This document shows, one piece after another, positions 35,108 through 44,456 of a stretch of 64,000 nucleotides of DNA. The notes under the pieces were generated by a model. It ran no database searches, was not told where the DNA came from, and worked only from the letters and a program-made list of their open reading frames with translations. The translations under genes and the position numbers were made by a program. The stretch is from assembly GCA_910583675.1 (NCBI GenBank), contig CAJTYH010000006.1, forward strand, positions 11,824-75,823. Direction: 5' to 3'. How positions within the stretch are numbered: the stretch's first letter is position 1; each line of letters starts with the position of its first letter. Source of the stretch: an uncultured Muribaculaceae bacterium (GTDB lineage Bacteria > Bacteroidota > Bacteroidia > Bacteroidales > Muribaculaceae).

Positions 35108-35857
35108 TCAAGTGGCGTTGCGGCGTGGGGCTGACAGGTCAAACAGTTTAAGTTTCTCAGCATCTGTCAGCGATGAATACCCAGATCGCCTTGCTTTTTC
35201 TATCAGCTCCATTCTTGCAAGCCTTTTCCGTGCGCGTTGTTGCATTATGCGCAAGTTGCGTCGGTTGTGTAGGCGCCATATCAGTGCCCATATCGCTCCG
35301 GCTGTCATACCGCCGATATGTGCCGCGGTCTGCGAGGGTGCCATCTCCATTGAAGCGAATAGAAATACGATTCCGCCGGCGATGGCGAGCTTGCGTAGCG
35401 GGAAAATTCCGATGAAAGCCAGTCGCACACGTTTGCCAGGTTCGGATACCAACGTGGCGGTGATAACGCCAAGTGTTGCCGCGGAAGCACCGATGAGGCA
35501 AGCGTCTGATGCGGGAGAGAATCCGGTGTTGAATGCCACATAGGTCACTCCTCCCAAAATTCCTCCCCAAATGTAGTTTATGAAGACATGGCGTGCGCCT
35601 GCGATCTCGCATAGCAGGCTACCGAACCAAGCCAGCCATAGGCAGTTGACGAGGAGGTGCCAGAAGTCTATATGGGTGAACATGTAGGTGAGTATCGTCC
35701 AGGGACTCATGGCCGCACCGAGGTCGGTTGCCGGGAGAGCCATGTATTCAACCGCACTTTCCATGGTGATATCCATGGAGGGTGCCAGCAACCACATTAT
35801 CTTCATAACTGTGAAGACAATTACATTTACTGTTATAAGCCTGAACGAGGCGCTCAC
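35108..35857 (-). CDS. Rhomboid intramembrane serine protease
   Basis: 249 aa with about six helices. The WxxxT/H-x-x-x-x-H-L-x-x-N segment is TYMFTHIDFWHLLVNCLWL. The nucleophile S125 is in GASAATLG, where the usual GxSG has Ala in the last position. The catalytic His is H180 in AHIGG. A basic C-terminal tail follows. Probably active, with unknown substrate. It starts 47 bp after the upstream rhomboid. Confidence 0.88.
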   Translation of the reverse strand: MSASFRLITVNVIVFTVMKIMWLLAPSMDITMESAVEYMALPATDLGAAMSPWTILTYMFTHIDFWHLLVNCLWLAWFGSLLCEIAGARHVFINYIWGGILGGVTYVAFNTGFSPASDACLIGASAATLGVITATLVSEPGKRVRLAFIGIFPLRKLAIAGGIVFLFASMEMAPSQTAAHIGGMTAGAIWALIWRLHNRRNLRIMQQRARKRLARMELIEKARRSGYSSLTDAEKLKLFDLSAPRRNAT

Positions 35858-35904
35858 TTTGAAATCTGTTGGCGTTCGAATGTTAAATTGCTAATTACTA
35901 ATTA

Positions 35905-36669
35905 TTAAAAGTAGGGGCCTCCTATGATTCGTTTCTTTCGCCAATACAAAAGTATTAACAATCCGAATAGCATTCCACCGAGATGTGCAAAGTGTGCGAC
36001 CGTGTCGGCTTGGCTGTTGTAGATGCCTAGGCATAGTTCCAAAGCGGCATAAGCAATTACGAATACTTTTGCCTTAATGGGTATGGGGGGGAAGATTAGG
36101 TACAAGCGTACGTTGGGGAACATGAAGCCGAATGCGAGCAGGATACCGAAGATGGCACCGGAAGCTCCTATCACAGGAGTATGATAGAGGGAATATAGGG
36201 TATATATTACCGGTTCGTCCGGCGAAACTCCGATGTTGTACAATTCGGTATGGGTAACCATGGCATGCCTTAAGAGTGATGTTACCGACGATGCGTTCTC
36301 GAAGATCGAGGCATAATGATTTATCATCAATGCGAAGACTCCCTCCTGTACCAAGGCGGCTCCCAGACCGCAGGATATATAATAGAAAAGGAATTTCGGG
36401 CCACCGAGCACACGCTCCATGGTTATGCCGAACATGAACAGCGCGAACATGTTGAAGAACAGATGCATGAAGTTGGCATGTATGAACATGTAGGTGATAA
36501 GCTGCGTTGGCAGGAAGCTGTCGGAGGTAAAATAATACAGGGCACCATACTGCTCAAGGAAAGCTCTGACAGGATGGATGGCAGCCATGATGAGCCATAT
36601 TGCAACGTTTATGATCAGGAGGTTTTTGGTTACTCCGGGCATGTTGCGGAAATTGTCTGTAAAACCCAT
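35905..36669 (-). CDS. Rhomboid intramembrane serine protease
   Basis: 254 aa, first gene of the rhomboid pair. MFIHANFMHLFFNMFALFMFG carries the conserved H...HL..N pattern. Nucleophile S170 is in the canonical GASGAIFG, and the catalytic His is H229 in HLGG. The insert at residues 110-165 (SIFENASSVTSLLRH...) lengthens the loop before the active-site helix. Confidence 0.92.
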   Translation of the reverse strand: MGFTDNFRNMPGVTKNLLIINVAIWLIMAAIHPVRAFLEQYGALYYFTSDSFLPTQLITYMFIHANFMHLFFNMFALFMFGITMERVLGGPKFLFYYISCGLGAALVQEGVFALMINHYASIFENASSVTSLLRHAMVTHTELYNIGVSPDEPVIYTLYSLYHTPVIGASGAIFGILLAFGFMFPNVRLYLIFPPIPIKAKVFVIAYAALELCLGIYNSQADTVAHFAHLGGMLFGLLILLYWRKKRIIGGPYF

Positions 36670-36702
36670 TGGAGATTATTTGATTTCTAATGTATTTAAC
36701 TT

Positions 36703-36710
36703 ACAAAGAT
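36703..36710 (-). promoter_or_regulatory. -7 promoter element of the rhomboid operon
   Basis: TATCTTTG on the minus strand, 34 bp before the rhomboid ATG at 36669. No clear -33 element. Confidence 0.5.
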
Positions 36711-36732
36711 AGTGATTTTTTTGAAAAGGCGG

Positions 36733-37776
36733 TTATTTGAACCGGCAATTGGGAGTGGCAACCGTGCGCAGGGTGTCGGCATCTGCCACTACAAGGAGTG
36801 CCTCCACCGGTGGATTGACGGAGGCCAGCATGGCAAGCGCTTCTTCCGGGGAGGGTAACGCCATACATGCGGTAGCCCAGGCATCGGCTTCGCCACATGT
36901 GGGAGCGAGGACGGTAGCGGAGAGGATCCGGCTCTGGACGGGATAACCGCTCACTGGGTCTATGGTGTGTCCGATTTTTCCGTATCTCAAAGTGGAGTGG
37001 AAGTTGCGGTAGTTACCCGATGTGGCTATTCCTCCTTCCGTAATCGAAATGACTTTCAGGGCATTATGTTGCGGTGTACCGTTATCCTCAGTCGGTGCGT
37101 CCAGTTGGATCTGCCAGGGATGTCCCTTGGCATTATGGCCGGATACAGCGATCTCTCCTCCTATTTCCACCATGTAGTTTCTAATTCCGTTCCTTTCCAG
37201 CATTTGTGCGACCATATCGCATCCCAACCCTTTGGTTATGGCACTGAAATTGAATGTGGTAAGGTCGTGCTTCTTTGTGATTTGTCCGTTTCTGACATGG
37301 CAATCAGTTATCCCGACCAGTGACAGGGCGCTGTCTATCGTTTCTTGTGGGACTGTAAATGGATGGGATGGATCCGCTTTCTTTGCGAGTTTACGTGCGG
37401 TACTGTCCGTGCCGAATCCCCAGATGTTCACCAACGGGGCTACCGTTGGGTCGAAGCGTCCGTTGCTGGCGGTATTGACCCGTTTCGCTATTTCGAATGC
37501 GCGCCGTATCAAGGCATCGGTTTCGGTTGTCTCTGAGCGGTTTATACGTGATATCAGCGATGTCTTGGAGAAGGGGGAAAGGGATTGTTCCACTCCGTTA
37601 AGCACGGGGCCGATGGAGTCGGCGAGGTCTCTGTCATGGTTGTAGACGATCCTGTATGTGGTGTGCCATATGACCCCCTCGTTTATTTCCCAGTTGTTTC
37701 TCCCGGCGCATCCGGTCAGCAACGATGTCGCAAATATAAGAAAGACAGATATGTATGCAGATGATTTTTTCAACAT
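36733..37776 (-). CDS. apbE: FAD:protein FMN transferase ApbE, lipoprotein
   Basis: 347 aa from the ATG at 37776, with lipobox LLTGC, so periplasmic. ApbE covalently attaches FMN to Thr/Ser of proteins such as the Na+-translocating NQR and RNF subunits. Motifs: FNFSAITKGLGCDMVA, VEIGGEIAVSG, ATSGNYRNF, and IGHTIDPVSGYPV, including the Mg-binding Asp and the T of the FAD site. No RNF or NQR genes are in the window. Confidence 0.92.
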   Translation of the reverse strand: MLKKSSAYISVFLIFATSLLTGCAGRNNWEINEGVIWHTTYRIVYNHDRDLADSIGPVLNGVEQSLSPFSKTSLISRINRSETTETDALIRRAFEIAKRVNTASNGRFDPTVAPLVNIWGFGTDSTARKLAKKADPSHPFTVPQETIDSALSLVGITDCHVRNGQITKKHDLTTFNFSAITKGLGCDMVAQMLERNGIRNYMVEIGGEIAVSGHNAKGHPWQIQLDAPTEDNGTPQHNALKVISITEGGIATSGNYRNFHSTLRYGKIGHTIDPVSGYPVQSRILSATVLAPTCGEADAWATACMALPSPEEALAMLASVNPPVEALLVVADADTLRTVATPNCRFK

Positions 37777-37918
37777 GATGGTGGGTATCGCTTGCATCCG
37801 CAAAGATACTCAACTTTCCGGTAATAATTTACAAACGATTGTTAACGTAACAATTGCGCCATGGCATCTGTGGAATGCCATGACGCAACGCGGGTATATA
37901 TAAAAGTGATATCGATTG

Positions 37919-38422
37919 TCAGCGGCTGAGCACTTCGATGGCTTCCGAATACTTGGGTTCCTCGGTGATCTCCTCTACGAGGTCGCGGTATATTATCTTG
38001 CGGTCTTTGTCAATGATTATCACAGCGCGGGCAAGCAGTCCGGCCAATGGGCCGTCCACGAGCTGCAACCCGTATTTTTCCGCGAACATGGGAGAACGGA
38101 ATGCTGATGCAGGGATTACGTCCTTTATACCCTCTACCTCACAGAAACGTCCTGAGGCAAAGGGGAGATCCATGGATACGCACAGGACTACGGTATCGTC
38201 AAACTTTGATGCCTCTTCGTTGAATCGGCGCACAGAGGCCGCGCATACGGGGGTGTCAAGGCTTGGGAATACGTTCAGGACAATCCGTTTTCCGTGAAAG
38301 TCCTCGCAGCTTATCTCTTTTAGCTCAGGAGTTACGAGGTTGAAACATGGCGCTTTTTCGCCGACTTCCGGCAGATTGCCGTAGGTATGGCAAGGGGTTC
38401 CCTTGAAATAGATGGTTTCCAT
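37919..38422 (-). CDS. tpx: Thiol peroxidase Tpx
   Basis: 167-aa cytosolic atypical 2-Cys peroxiredoxin. The motif FPSLDTPVCAASVRRFN places the peroxidatic Cys at C60, and the resolving Cys is C94 (GRFCEVEG), the Tpx spacing. It reduces hydroperoxides with thioredoxin. Single-gene unit. Confidence 0.96.
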   Translation of the reverse strand: METIYFKGTPCHTYGNLPEVGEKAPCFNLVTPELKEISCEDFHGKRIVLNVFPSLDTPVCAASVRRFNEEASKFDDTVVLCVSMDLPFASGRFCEVEGIKDVIPASAFRSPMFAEKYGLQLVDGPLAGLLARAVIIIDKDRKIIYRDLVEEITEEPKYSEAIEVLSR

Positions 38423-38465
38423 ATGATGTTTGTTTTAAATTCAGAGCTGTTCCCTTGCGACCTGA

Positions 38466-39851
38466 TCAGTACACAAGAGCCAACGATTGTATAACGTTTT
38501 GTACAAGGTCGTTGTTGAATCCCAGAAGCACATTGCTCACTTTTCCTGATGATTCCGCTACAAGTATTGTCGGGAATATTGCTGTACCGCAATCGCGTGC
38601 CAGCGAACGTGCCGAGATAAGGAACGTTTCGTTGACGGCGGGAAGTCCGGTAAGTTCCTCTATCCTGTCAAGGTTGCTACCGGTGAAGGCGAGTATAAGA
38701 TTGCTTTCCCTTGCAGACTCATTGAGTGCCTTTCTCAACGCGTCCACAGTGGCTTTCGCATCCTCTGCGTCCGGGTTTATTATGGCGATGACAGTGGGTC
38801 GGGCGAAATTGTCCTCCTTCTGGCGTGAATATCGTTCGCCTGTGGTAGTCGGGAGTGAGAAGCCGGGCATCTGCAGGCCGCGCATGTGTTCTATCCGGTT
38901 GCTGCAGTCTCGGTATTTCTCAAATTCCTCGGCATAAAGGTTTTGGAGGGCAGTCTCGTCCGTTACAGCTTTCATCGTATTCTCTTCGGGATAGCTGAAC
39001 CGGGCTGTTATGGTTTGTTCGCTTATTCGGTCGGGATTGTATTGTTTGACAATCTCCAGTGGCTTGCCTGAGAATCTGTCCGCGATGATCATGTACCGTT
39101 GTCCGATTTCATCGTTTATTTTCTGAATGGCGGTCAATGCCACGCGGTGTTCTCCTCCTGTCAGTGTGTCGGGTGTGAAAGATATGGAAAATTCCTCGGA
39201 GGATGTCATTTTTTTAAGCTCTTTAGATAGCGTCTGCGGGATGAGGTCAACGAACTGGGCATTAGCCTGTACGCCTCCGCTCCGGGTCAGGAACGGCACG
39301 GAGTCTTCCTCCATGTGGAATTCCTGCAGACGGTGGTCACGATAACGGTAGTGGTTGCCGTTGAAGTATGCAAGGAATCCATTCGCTTCAGATCCGTCAT
39401 GTTCCAGTTTCCAGTCTATTAGGTAGTTGGCCGGATACAGGCGATCATTAGGGGCGGCTGAGGATGCAAGTTTGAGCATGTATGTGATCTCGTCGGTGCC
39501 CATGGGAAGGGAGACGTCGTAGTTGATCTCCGTAAAATAGGGTGTGCATCCGGCAAGTGCTGTTATCAGGTCGTCGCAAGTGGCAATGGCACCTTCCGGT
39601 ATCGCTTTTTTGTTCTTTTTGTCCCTCTTGGCACGTTTACGGGCTTCTTTCTCTGCTTTCTTGGCTCTTTTCTCAGCTTCTTTCTGTGCCTTTTTGGCTG
39701 CTTTCTGCGCTTCCTTGTCTGTTCCTGTACCGGGGGAGGATGCGACATCCCCTACGATCTGTTCATGTAAAACAGCAGGTATCCCCCGTGCTTGGCTGCA
39801 CGGAGGATACATAACTGCTATCACCATGAAAATTCCTAAAATCCCTTTCAT
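38466..39851 (-). CDS. Secreted protein of unknown function with a thioredoxin-like C-terminus
   Basis: 461 aa from the ATG at 39851, with a signal peptide (MKGILGIFMVIAVMYPPCSQA). A highly charged Lys/Ala/Glu helix follows (about residues 45-80, repeated K-K-A-x-K-E-A-x-K). Next is a domain with strands typical of LolA-like or DUF-type secreted proteins (FLAYFNGNHYRYRDHRLQEF). The last ~120 residues (MPGFSLPTTTGERY...RPTVIAIINPDAEDAKATVDALRKAL...FPTILVAESSGKVSNVLLG) look like a TlpA-type thioredoxin fold with cis-Pro but no CxxC. The function is unknown. Confidence 0.6.
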   Translation of the reverse strand: MKGILGIFMVIAVMYPPCSQARGIPAVLHEQIVGDVASSPGTGTDKEAQKAAKKAQKEAEKRAKKAEKEARKRAKRDKKNKKAIPEGAIATCDDLITALAGCTPYFTEINYDVSLPMGTDEITYMLKLASSAAPNDRLYPANYLIDWKLEHDGSEANGFLAYFNGNHYRYRDHRLQEFHMEEDSVPFLTRSGGVQANAQFVDLIPQTLSKELKKMTSSEEFSISFTPDTLTGGEHRVALTAIQKINDEIGQRYMIIADRFSGKPLEIVKQYNPDRISEQTITARFSYPEENTMKAVTDETALQNLYAEEFEKYRDCSNRIEHMRGLQMPGFSLPTTTGERYSRQKEDNFARPTVIAIINPDAEDAKATVDALRKALNESARESNLILAFTGSNLDRIEELTGLPAVNETFLISARSLARDCGTAIFPTILVAESSGKVSNVLLGFNNDLVQNVIQSLALVY

Positions 39852-39906
39852 AAAAATCAAAAAGTTGCAACGTGTATATTTATAACTTTCGCGTATGCGA
39901 TTTTGT

Positions 39907-40305
39907 TCACCGGAGATATGACTTTTCTTGAAGCATTTGTAGCAACTCATCGTCGGCGGGAAGAAACCGCATTTCTGACGCTTCACTTGGGGTGATCCAT
40001 CTTCCGGCGGTGTGCACATTCAAGTGTGGAATGGTTTCGGAGACGAGCGAACAGAGGTAGCAATCCATGCTCAAGTGAAACGAAGGATAGTCATATTCAA
40101 TTGTCATGAGATGGCGTGTGATTTTTACTTCCACTTCAAGTTCCTCCATAATCTCCCGGTGCAACGCCTGTTGCGGTGTCTCTCCAGGTTCGACTTTCCC
40201 TCCCGGAAATTCCCACAAACCGGCGAACTCGCCTCCTTTGCGTTGTGTCGCGAAAAGTTTTCCGTCGCGCTCTATGATCGCAGCCGCTACCTTGATTGTT
40301 TTCAT
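39907..40305 (-). CDS. mutT: MutT-type NUDIX pyrophosphohydrolase
   Basis: 132 aa. The complete Nudix box G-x5-E-x7-REUxEE lies in GGKVEPGETPQQALHREIMEELEV. The protein starts IKVAAAIIERDGKLFATQRKGGEFAGLWEFPGGK, closely matching 8-oxo-dGTP diphosphatases. It cleanses oxidised nucleotides. It is divergent from ybaK. Confidence 0.9.
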   Translation of the reverse strand: MKTIKVAAAIIERDGKLFATQRKGGEFAGLWEFPGGKVEPGETPQQALHREIMEELEVEVKITRHLMTIEYDYPSFHLSMDCYLCSLVSETIPHLNVHTAGRWITPSEASEMRFLPADDELLQMLQEKSYLR

Positions 40306-40360
40306 TTCGGATATTGTTGATTTTATCTCATTTGTTTAACGGTCATCGCATGGATAATAT

Positions 40361-40391
40361 TTGCTGCTTATGCAGTAATTTGATAAATTTG
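40361..40391 (+). promoter_or_regulatory. Promoter of the ybaK-aroC-radical SAM run
   Basis: TTG at 40361-40363, a 20-bp spacer, then TAAATTTG at 40384-40391, 20 bp before the ATG at 40412. Confidence 0.75.
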
Positions 40392-40411
40392 TATGAAAAA
40401 TCAGTTTTATT

Positions 40412-40933
40412 ATGGCTAAGGATAAACAGCCGCAGAAAACAAATGTGGCGCGTCTGCTTGACAGGGCGGGGATAAAGTATGGTTTGATCCCTTATGAGGT
40501 CGATGAAAACGATCTGGCCGCCACCCATGTAGCGCAACAGCTCGGGGAGGATATCAAGTGCGTGTTCAAGACTTTGGTGCTCAAGGGTGAATATCCCGGT
40601 CGAAATTCGGCAGCGTCAAATGCTGTCGGCCATTTCGTATGCGTGGTGCCGGGTGATGCCGAGGTTGATCTCAAGAAAGCCGCCAAGGCAGCCGGCGCGA
40701 AGAAGGCCGAACTGATACCGATGAAGGAACTGCTTCCGTTGACCGGTTATATCCGTGGAGGATGTTGCCCTATAGGCATGAAGAAGCCGTTCCCCACATA
40801 TTTCCATTCCACGGCACTGGATTTTGACCGCATATATGTGAGCGCCGGTGTGCGTGGGCTACAACTCTGTATCGAGCCGCATGCGCTGATCGGATATGTC
40901 GGTGCCGAGGTTGCTGATCTCATATGTGATTGA
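40412..40933 (+). CDS. ybaK: Cys-tRNA(Pro)/Ala-tRNA(Pro) deacylase YbaK/EbsC
   Basis: 173-aa editing enzyme that hydrolyses mischarged tRNA-Pro in trans. Motifs: NVARLLDRAGIKYGLIPYE, CVFKTLVLKG with the catalytic-region Lys, FVCVVPGDAEVDLKKAAKA, and GYIRGGCCPIGMKKPFPTYFH. Standard length. aroC follows 9 bp later. Confidence 0.93.
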   Translation: MAKDKQPQKTNVARLLDRAGIKYGLIPYEVDENDLAATHVAQQLGEDIKCVFKTLVLKGEYPGRNSAASNAVGHFVCVVPGDAEVDLKKAAKAAGAKKAELIPMKELLPLTGYIRGGCCPIGMKKPFPTYFHSTALDFDRIYVSAGVRGLQLCIEPHALIGYVGAEVADLICD

Positions 40934-40942
40934 CAAATTTGA

Positions 40943-42025
40943 ATGCCAATGAACAGTTTCGGGAATATCTTCAGATTGACCGGCTTCGGTGAATCGCATG
41001 GTGCGGCGATCGGTGGAGTGATCGAGGGTCTGCCGGCATGGCATCGTTTCAGTCTTGCGGAAGTGGCTCATGAGGTGGAGCGCCGTGCACCTGGCAGGTC
41101 TTTGCTTGCCTCGCAGCGCCGTGAGCCGGACAAGGTGGAGTTCCTTTCCGGTCTGATGGCTCTGGATGTGGAAAGCGGTGAGTTGTCTGCCCTTGCTTCC
41201 GATACGGACATTGTTGTAGCGTTGGGGACGCCTGTCGGTTTCTTCGTGCGCAATTCCGATGTGAGAAGTGCCGATTATGATGCCATGCGCCATCTTTGCC
41301 GTCCATCGCATGCAGATTATGCGTGGAATGCAAGATATGGCATACGTGACTGGCGCGGTGGAGGGCGTTCCTCCGGCAGGGAAACGCTCAGCAGGGTAGT
41401 GGCCGGAGCTTTCGCACGTCAGATATTGTCATCCCAGGGCATTACTGTAAATGCACGCATTGTTTCATTGGGAGGAGTATCCGATCCCTCAGACGATATG
41501 ATTGCAGAAATGATTACAAGTGCACGTGATGCAAGGGACAGTGTCGGTGGAACTGTAGAGTGCACTATTTCCGGTATTCCTGCGGGGATAGGGGAACCTG
41601 TGTTCGGCAAGTTGGATCAGATGCTTGTAGGCGCAATGTTGTCTATCGGCGCTGTCAAGGGGGTGGAATTCGGCATGGGTTTCGCGGGGTGCAACCGTTA
41701 CGGCAGCGAGGTCTCTGACAGTTTCGATGTGGATTCTTGCGGGCATCCCGTATGTCCTGAAAATTATTCCGGGGGGATACAAGGAGGCATATCCAACGGT
41801 ATGCCGATTGTCATGCGGGTGGCGGTGAAGCCTACCCCTACAATCCCGCAGCCCTTGCATGGTATTTCCGACACCGGTGAACTTGTGACATTCAAGCCGC
41901 ATGGAAGGCATGATCCGTGCATTTTGCCGCGCGTGCTTCCTGTAATAGAAGCTATGGCGGCGATGACGATAGTGGATGCCATATGCTTGCGGAATGCCTC
42001 AGACGGCAAAAGATTTCTGATATGA
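40943..42025 (+). CDS. aroC: Chorismate synthase
   Basis: Converts EPSP to chorismate using reduced FMN, the last common step to aromatic amino acids. 360 aa. Signatures: FGESHGAAIGGVIEG, then the block RPSHADYAWNARYG followed by DWRGGGRSSGRET (residues about 114-142), and GGIQGGISNGMPIVMRVAVKP. The start at 40943 (MPM) or 40949 (MNSFGN) cannot be distinguished. The stop overlaps the next start. Confidence 0.97.
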   Translation: MPMNSFGNIFRLTGFGESHGAAIGGVIEGLPAWHRFSLAEVAHEVERRAPGRSLLASQRREPDKVEFLSGLMALDVESGELSALASDTDIVVALGTPVGFFVRNSDVRSADYDAMRHLCRPSHADYAWNARYGIRDWRGGGRSSGRETLSRVVAGAFARQILSSQGITVNARIVSLGGVSDPSDDMIAEMITSARDARDSVGGTVECTISGIPAGIGEPVFGKLDQMLVGAMLSIGAVKGVEFGMGFAGCNRYGSEVSDSFDVDSCGHPVCPENYSGGIQGGISNGMPIVMRVAVKPTPTIPQPLHGISDTGELVTFKPHGRHDPCILPRVLPVIEAMAAMTIVDAICLRNASDGKRFLI

Positions 42026-42921
42026 TGCAAAAGCCATATAGGGATTATGCGGATTTCCTTGCAGGGTATTTCCCGGTTAAGATGCAGAAACTCACGGTAG
42101 ATGCTGGTTTCAGCTGTCCTAATCGTGACGGGACTATCGGGCGAGGTGGATGCACCTATTGCAACAACGCTTCTTTTTCCCCTCTTGAGGGTATGCGCCG
42201 CGCTTCTGTGGTCAAGCAGCTTGAGGCAGGGAAAAGTTTCTTTGGCAGAAAATATCCAGATATGCGCTATCTTGCGTATTTTCAAAGTTATACAAGCACT
42301 CATGGCAGTAGGGAGGAAATCATGTCATTGTATCGTGAGGCCTTGTCTGTGGACAAGGTCGACGGTCTTGTCATAGGCACGCGTCCGGATTGTGTGGAGT
42401 CAGCACTTTTGGACGAGCTGGCGCATATAGGAAAGCCTGTATTCATGGAATACGGCGCGGAGAGTTCGCATGATTGCACGCTTGAGGCCGTGAATCGTTG
42501 CCATACGTGGGAACAGACTGTGGAGGCGGTAAATATGACCGTGGATGCAGGTCTGCCTGTAGGTCTGCATTTTATCATGGGATTGCCGGGAGAGACACGC
42601 GGGATGATGCTGGAGACGGTGCGCCGTGCCGCAGCGCTTCCTATTTCCACTGTGAAGTTCCATCAGTTGCAGATTATCAAGGGTACCATTATGGCTCGTG
42701 AGCTTGCCGCAGGCAAGGATCCCGGAGTAACAATGTTCACCGTTGAGGAATATCTGTCGCTTTGCCGGGATATCGTGCAGATTCTCAAGTCCGAAAATCC
42801 GGGAATCGCTATTGAGCGCTTCACTTCTTCCGCTCCTGCAGACCTGCTCCTCGCTCCCCGTTGGGGATTGAAGAACTATCAGTTCACCAATCTGCTTCAC
42901 CGCATGCTCGGCAATAGCTGA
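42022..42921 (+). CDS. TIGR01212-family (YhcC-like) radical SAM protein
   Basis: 299 aa from the ATG at 42022, which overlaps the aroC TGA (ATGA), so it is translationally coupled. The open frame extends further upstream inside aroC, but that part is shadow. The [4Fe-4S]-SAM motif is the family's unusual C-P-N-R-D-G-T-I-G-R-G-G-C-T-Y-C spacing. AYFQSYTSTHG, VIGTRPDCV and GLHFIMGLPGETRGMM follow. The function is unsettled; relatives have been linked to tRNA modification or heme-related chemistry. Confidence 0.9.
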   Translation: MMQKPYRDYADFLAGYFPVKMQKLTVDAGFSCPNRDGTIGRGGCTYCNNASFSPLEGMRRASVVKQLEAGKSFFGRKYPDMRYLAYFQSYTSTHGSREEIMSLYREALSVDKVDGLVIGTRPDCVESALLDELAHIGKPVFMEYGAESSHDCTLEAVNRCHTWEQTVEAVNMTVDAGLPVGLHFIMGLPGETRGMMLETVRRAAALPISTVKFHQLQIIKGTIMARELAAGKDPGVTMFTVEEYLSLCRDIVQILKSENPGIAIERFTSSAPADLLLAPRWGLKNYQFTNLLHRMLGNS

Positions 42922-42966
42922 TTATGGCTGTAAAATGTCTTATAAAATTGGGGATTGCTGAAAAAG

Positions 42967-43006
42967 CATCGGGGTTGTGCCTTCTGGCACAACCCCGATG
43001 GGATTA
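42967..43006. terminator. Bidirectional terminator
   Basis: CATCGGGGTTGTGCC (42967-42981) pairs perfectly with GGCACAACCCCGATG (42986-43000) around TTCT. It lies between the convergent radical SAM gene and fabF. Confidence 0.85.
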
Positions 43007-43021
43007 TTTTGTAAAAAGGGA

Positions 43022-44287
43022 TTACTTCTCGTACTTCTTTACGATTACGGTGGCGTTGTGGCCGCCGAAACCGAATGAGTTGCTGAGGGCAGCCCGCACG
43101 GGACGTTCCTGAGCCTTGTTGAAGGTGAAGTTGAGAGTGTAGTCAATCTCCTCGTCTTCGTCTCCTTCCTCGTGGTTGATGGTGGGGGGAACGATGTTAT
43201 CCTGAACGGCAAGTGTGCAGAACATGGCTTCCATGGCTCCGGTTGCGCCCAGCAGGTGGCCGGTCATTGACTTGGTGGAGCTTATGTTGATGTTCTTCAC
43301 GCTGTCGCCGAATACCTCCTGTATAGCCTTTACCTCGGAGATGTCGCCAACGGGAGTTGAGGTGCCGTGCACATTGATGTAGTCAATGTCTTCTGGTTTC
43401 ATGTTGGCATCCTCAAGTGCGTTCTGCATTGAGAGTATGGCACCAAGACCCTCGGGATGAGTGGCGGTGAGGTGATAAGCGTCGGCAGACATGCCTCCTC
43501 CGGCAACTTCCGCATAGATCTTCGCTCCGCGGGCGATCGCGTGCTCAAGTTCCTCAAGGATCAGAACCGTTGAGCCTTCACCGATCACGAAACCGTCGCG
43601 ACTCTTGCTAAACGGACGGGATGCGGTCTCGGGTGAATCGTTGCGTGTGGAGAGTGCGTGCATGGAGTTGAAGCCTCCTACGCCGGCAGGATATACTGCC
43701 GCTTCAGCGCCGCCGGTGACCATCACGTCGGCTTTGCCGAGGCGGATGAGGTTGAAGGCATCGATGATAGCGTTGTTGGATGATGCGCATGCTGAAACCA
43801 CTCCGAAGTTGGGGCCATGATAGGCGTATTCCATGGAGATGTGGCCGGAGGCTATGTCGGCGATCATCTTGGGGATGAAGAAGGGATTGTATTTGGGGCC
43901 TGTAGAGGCGTTCATCGCATAGTATCCGGCTTCCTCCTCGAATGTGTGGAGACCGCCGATGCCGGCTGCCACGATTACTCCTACGCGGTTGCGGTTGAGG
44001 TTCTCCTCCTTTTCGATGCCTGAATCTTCCACAGCCTGGCGGGCTGCCACGATGGCATATTGTGCGTAGAGGTCAAGCTGACGAAGTTTCTTACGGTCGA
44101 AGTGGTCTGCGGCGTTGAAGCCTTTTACCTCACACGCAAACTGGGTTTTGAACAGTGAAGCGTCGAAATGTGTAATAGGGCCGGCTCCGCTTACGCCCTT
44201 GATGGCGTTTTCCCATGTTGTGACAACGTCGTTGCCTAGGGGAGTGATGGCACCAAGCCCTGTTATGACTACTCTTTTAAGTTCCAT
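43022..44287 (-). CDS. fabF: Beta-ketoacyl-ACP synthase II
   Basis: 421-aa condensing enzyme of fatty-acid elongation. The Cys-His-His triad is visible: VSACASSNNAI (active-site Cys near residue 163), NVHGTSTPVGD (first His) and STKSMTGHLLGATGAMEA (second His). The glycine-rich SNSFGFGGHNATVIVKKY closes the protein. Downstream of acpP in the same operon. Confidence 0.97.
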   Translation of the reverse strand: MELKRVVITGLGAITPLGNDVVTTWENAIKGVSGAGPITHFDASLFKTQFACEVKGFNAADHFDRKKLRQLDLYAQYAIVAARQAVEDSGIEKEENLNRNRVGVIVAAGIGGLHTFEEEAGYYAMNASTGPKYNPFFIPKMIADIASGHISMEYAYHGPNFGVVSACASSNNAIIDAFNLIRLGKADVMVTGGAEAAVYPAGVGGFNSMHALSTRNDSPETASRPFSKSRDGFVIGEGSTVLILEELEHAIARGAKIYAEVAGGGMSADAYHLTATHPEGLGAILSMQNALEDANMKPEDIDYINVHGTSTPVGDISEVKAIQEVFGDSVKNINISSTKSMTGHLLGATGAMEAMFCTLAVQDNIVPPTINHEEGDEDEEIDYTLNFTFNKAQERPVRAALSNSFGFGGHNATVIVKKYEK

Positions 44288-44404
44288 GTTGTGTCAGTAG
44301 TGTGATAGAAAATGACGTCGAAGTCTCGGGGGAGGAGAGTTGTCTTTCTGTCATCCCTCGGTGCCGGATTCATCCGGATGCTACTCCGTGGGTTAACTAA
44401 AAGT

Positions 44405-44425
44405 AGCCCCGGATTTACCGGGGCT
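44405..44425 (-). terminator. Hairpin between acpP and fabF
   Basis: AGCCCCGG and CCGGGGCT pair around ATTTA. On the minus strand the hairpin follows acpP and is trailed by ACTTTTAG. It probably lets only part of the transcription proceed into fabF, giving excess ACP. Confidence 0.65.
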
Positions 44426-44456
44426 CTATGAATGTTTCGTGCTTGAAGTGCCGGAA

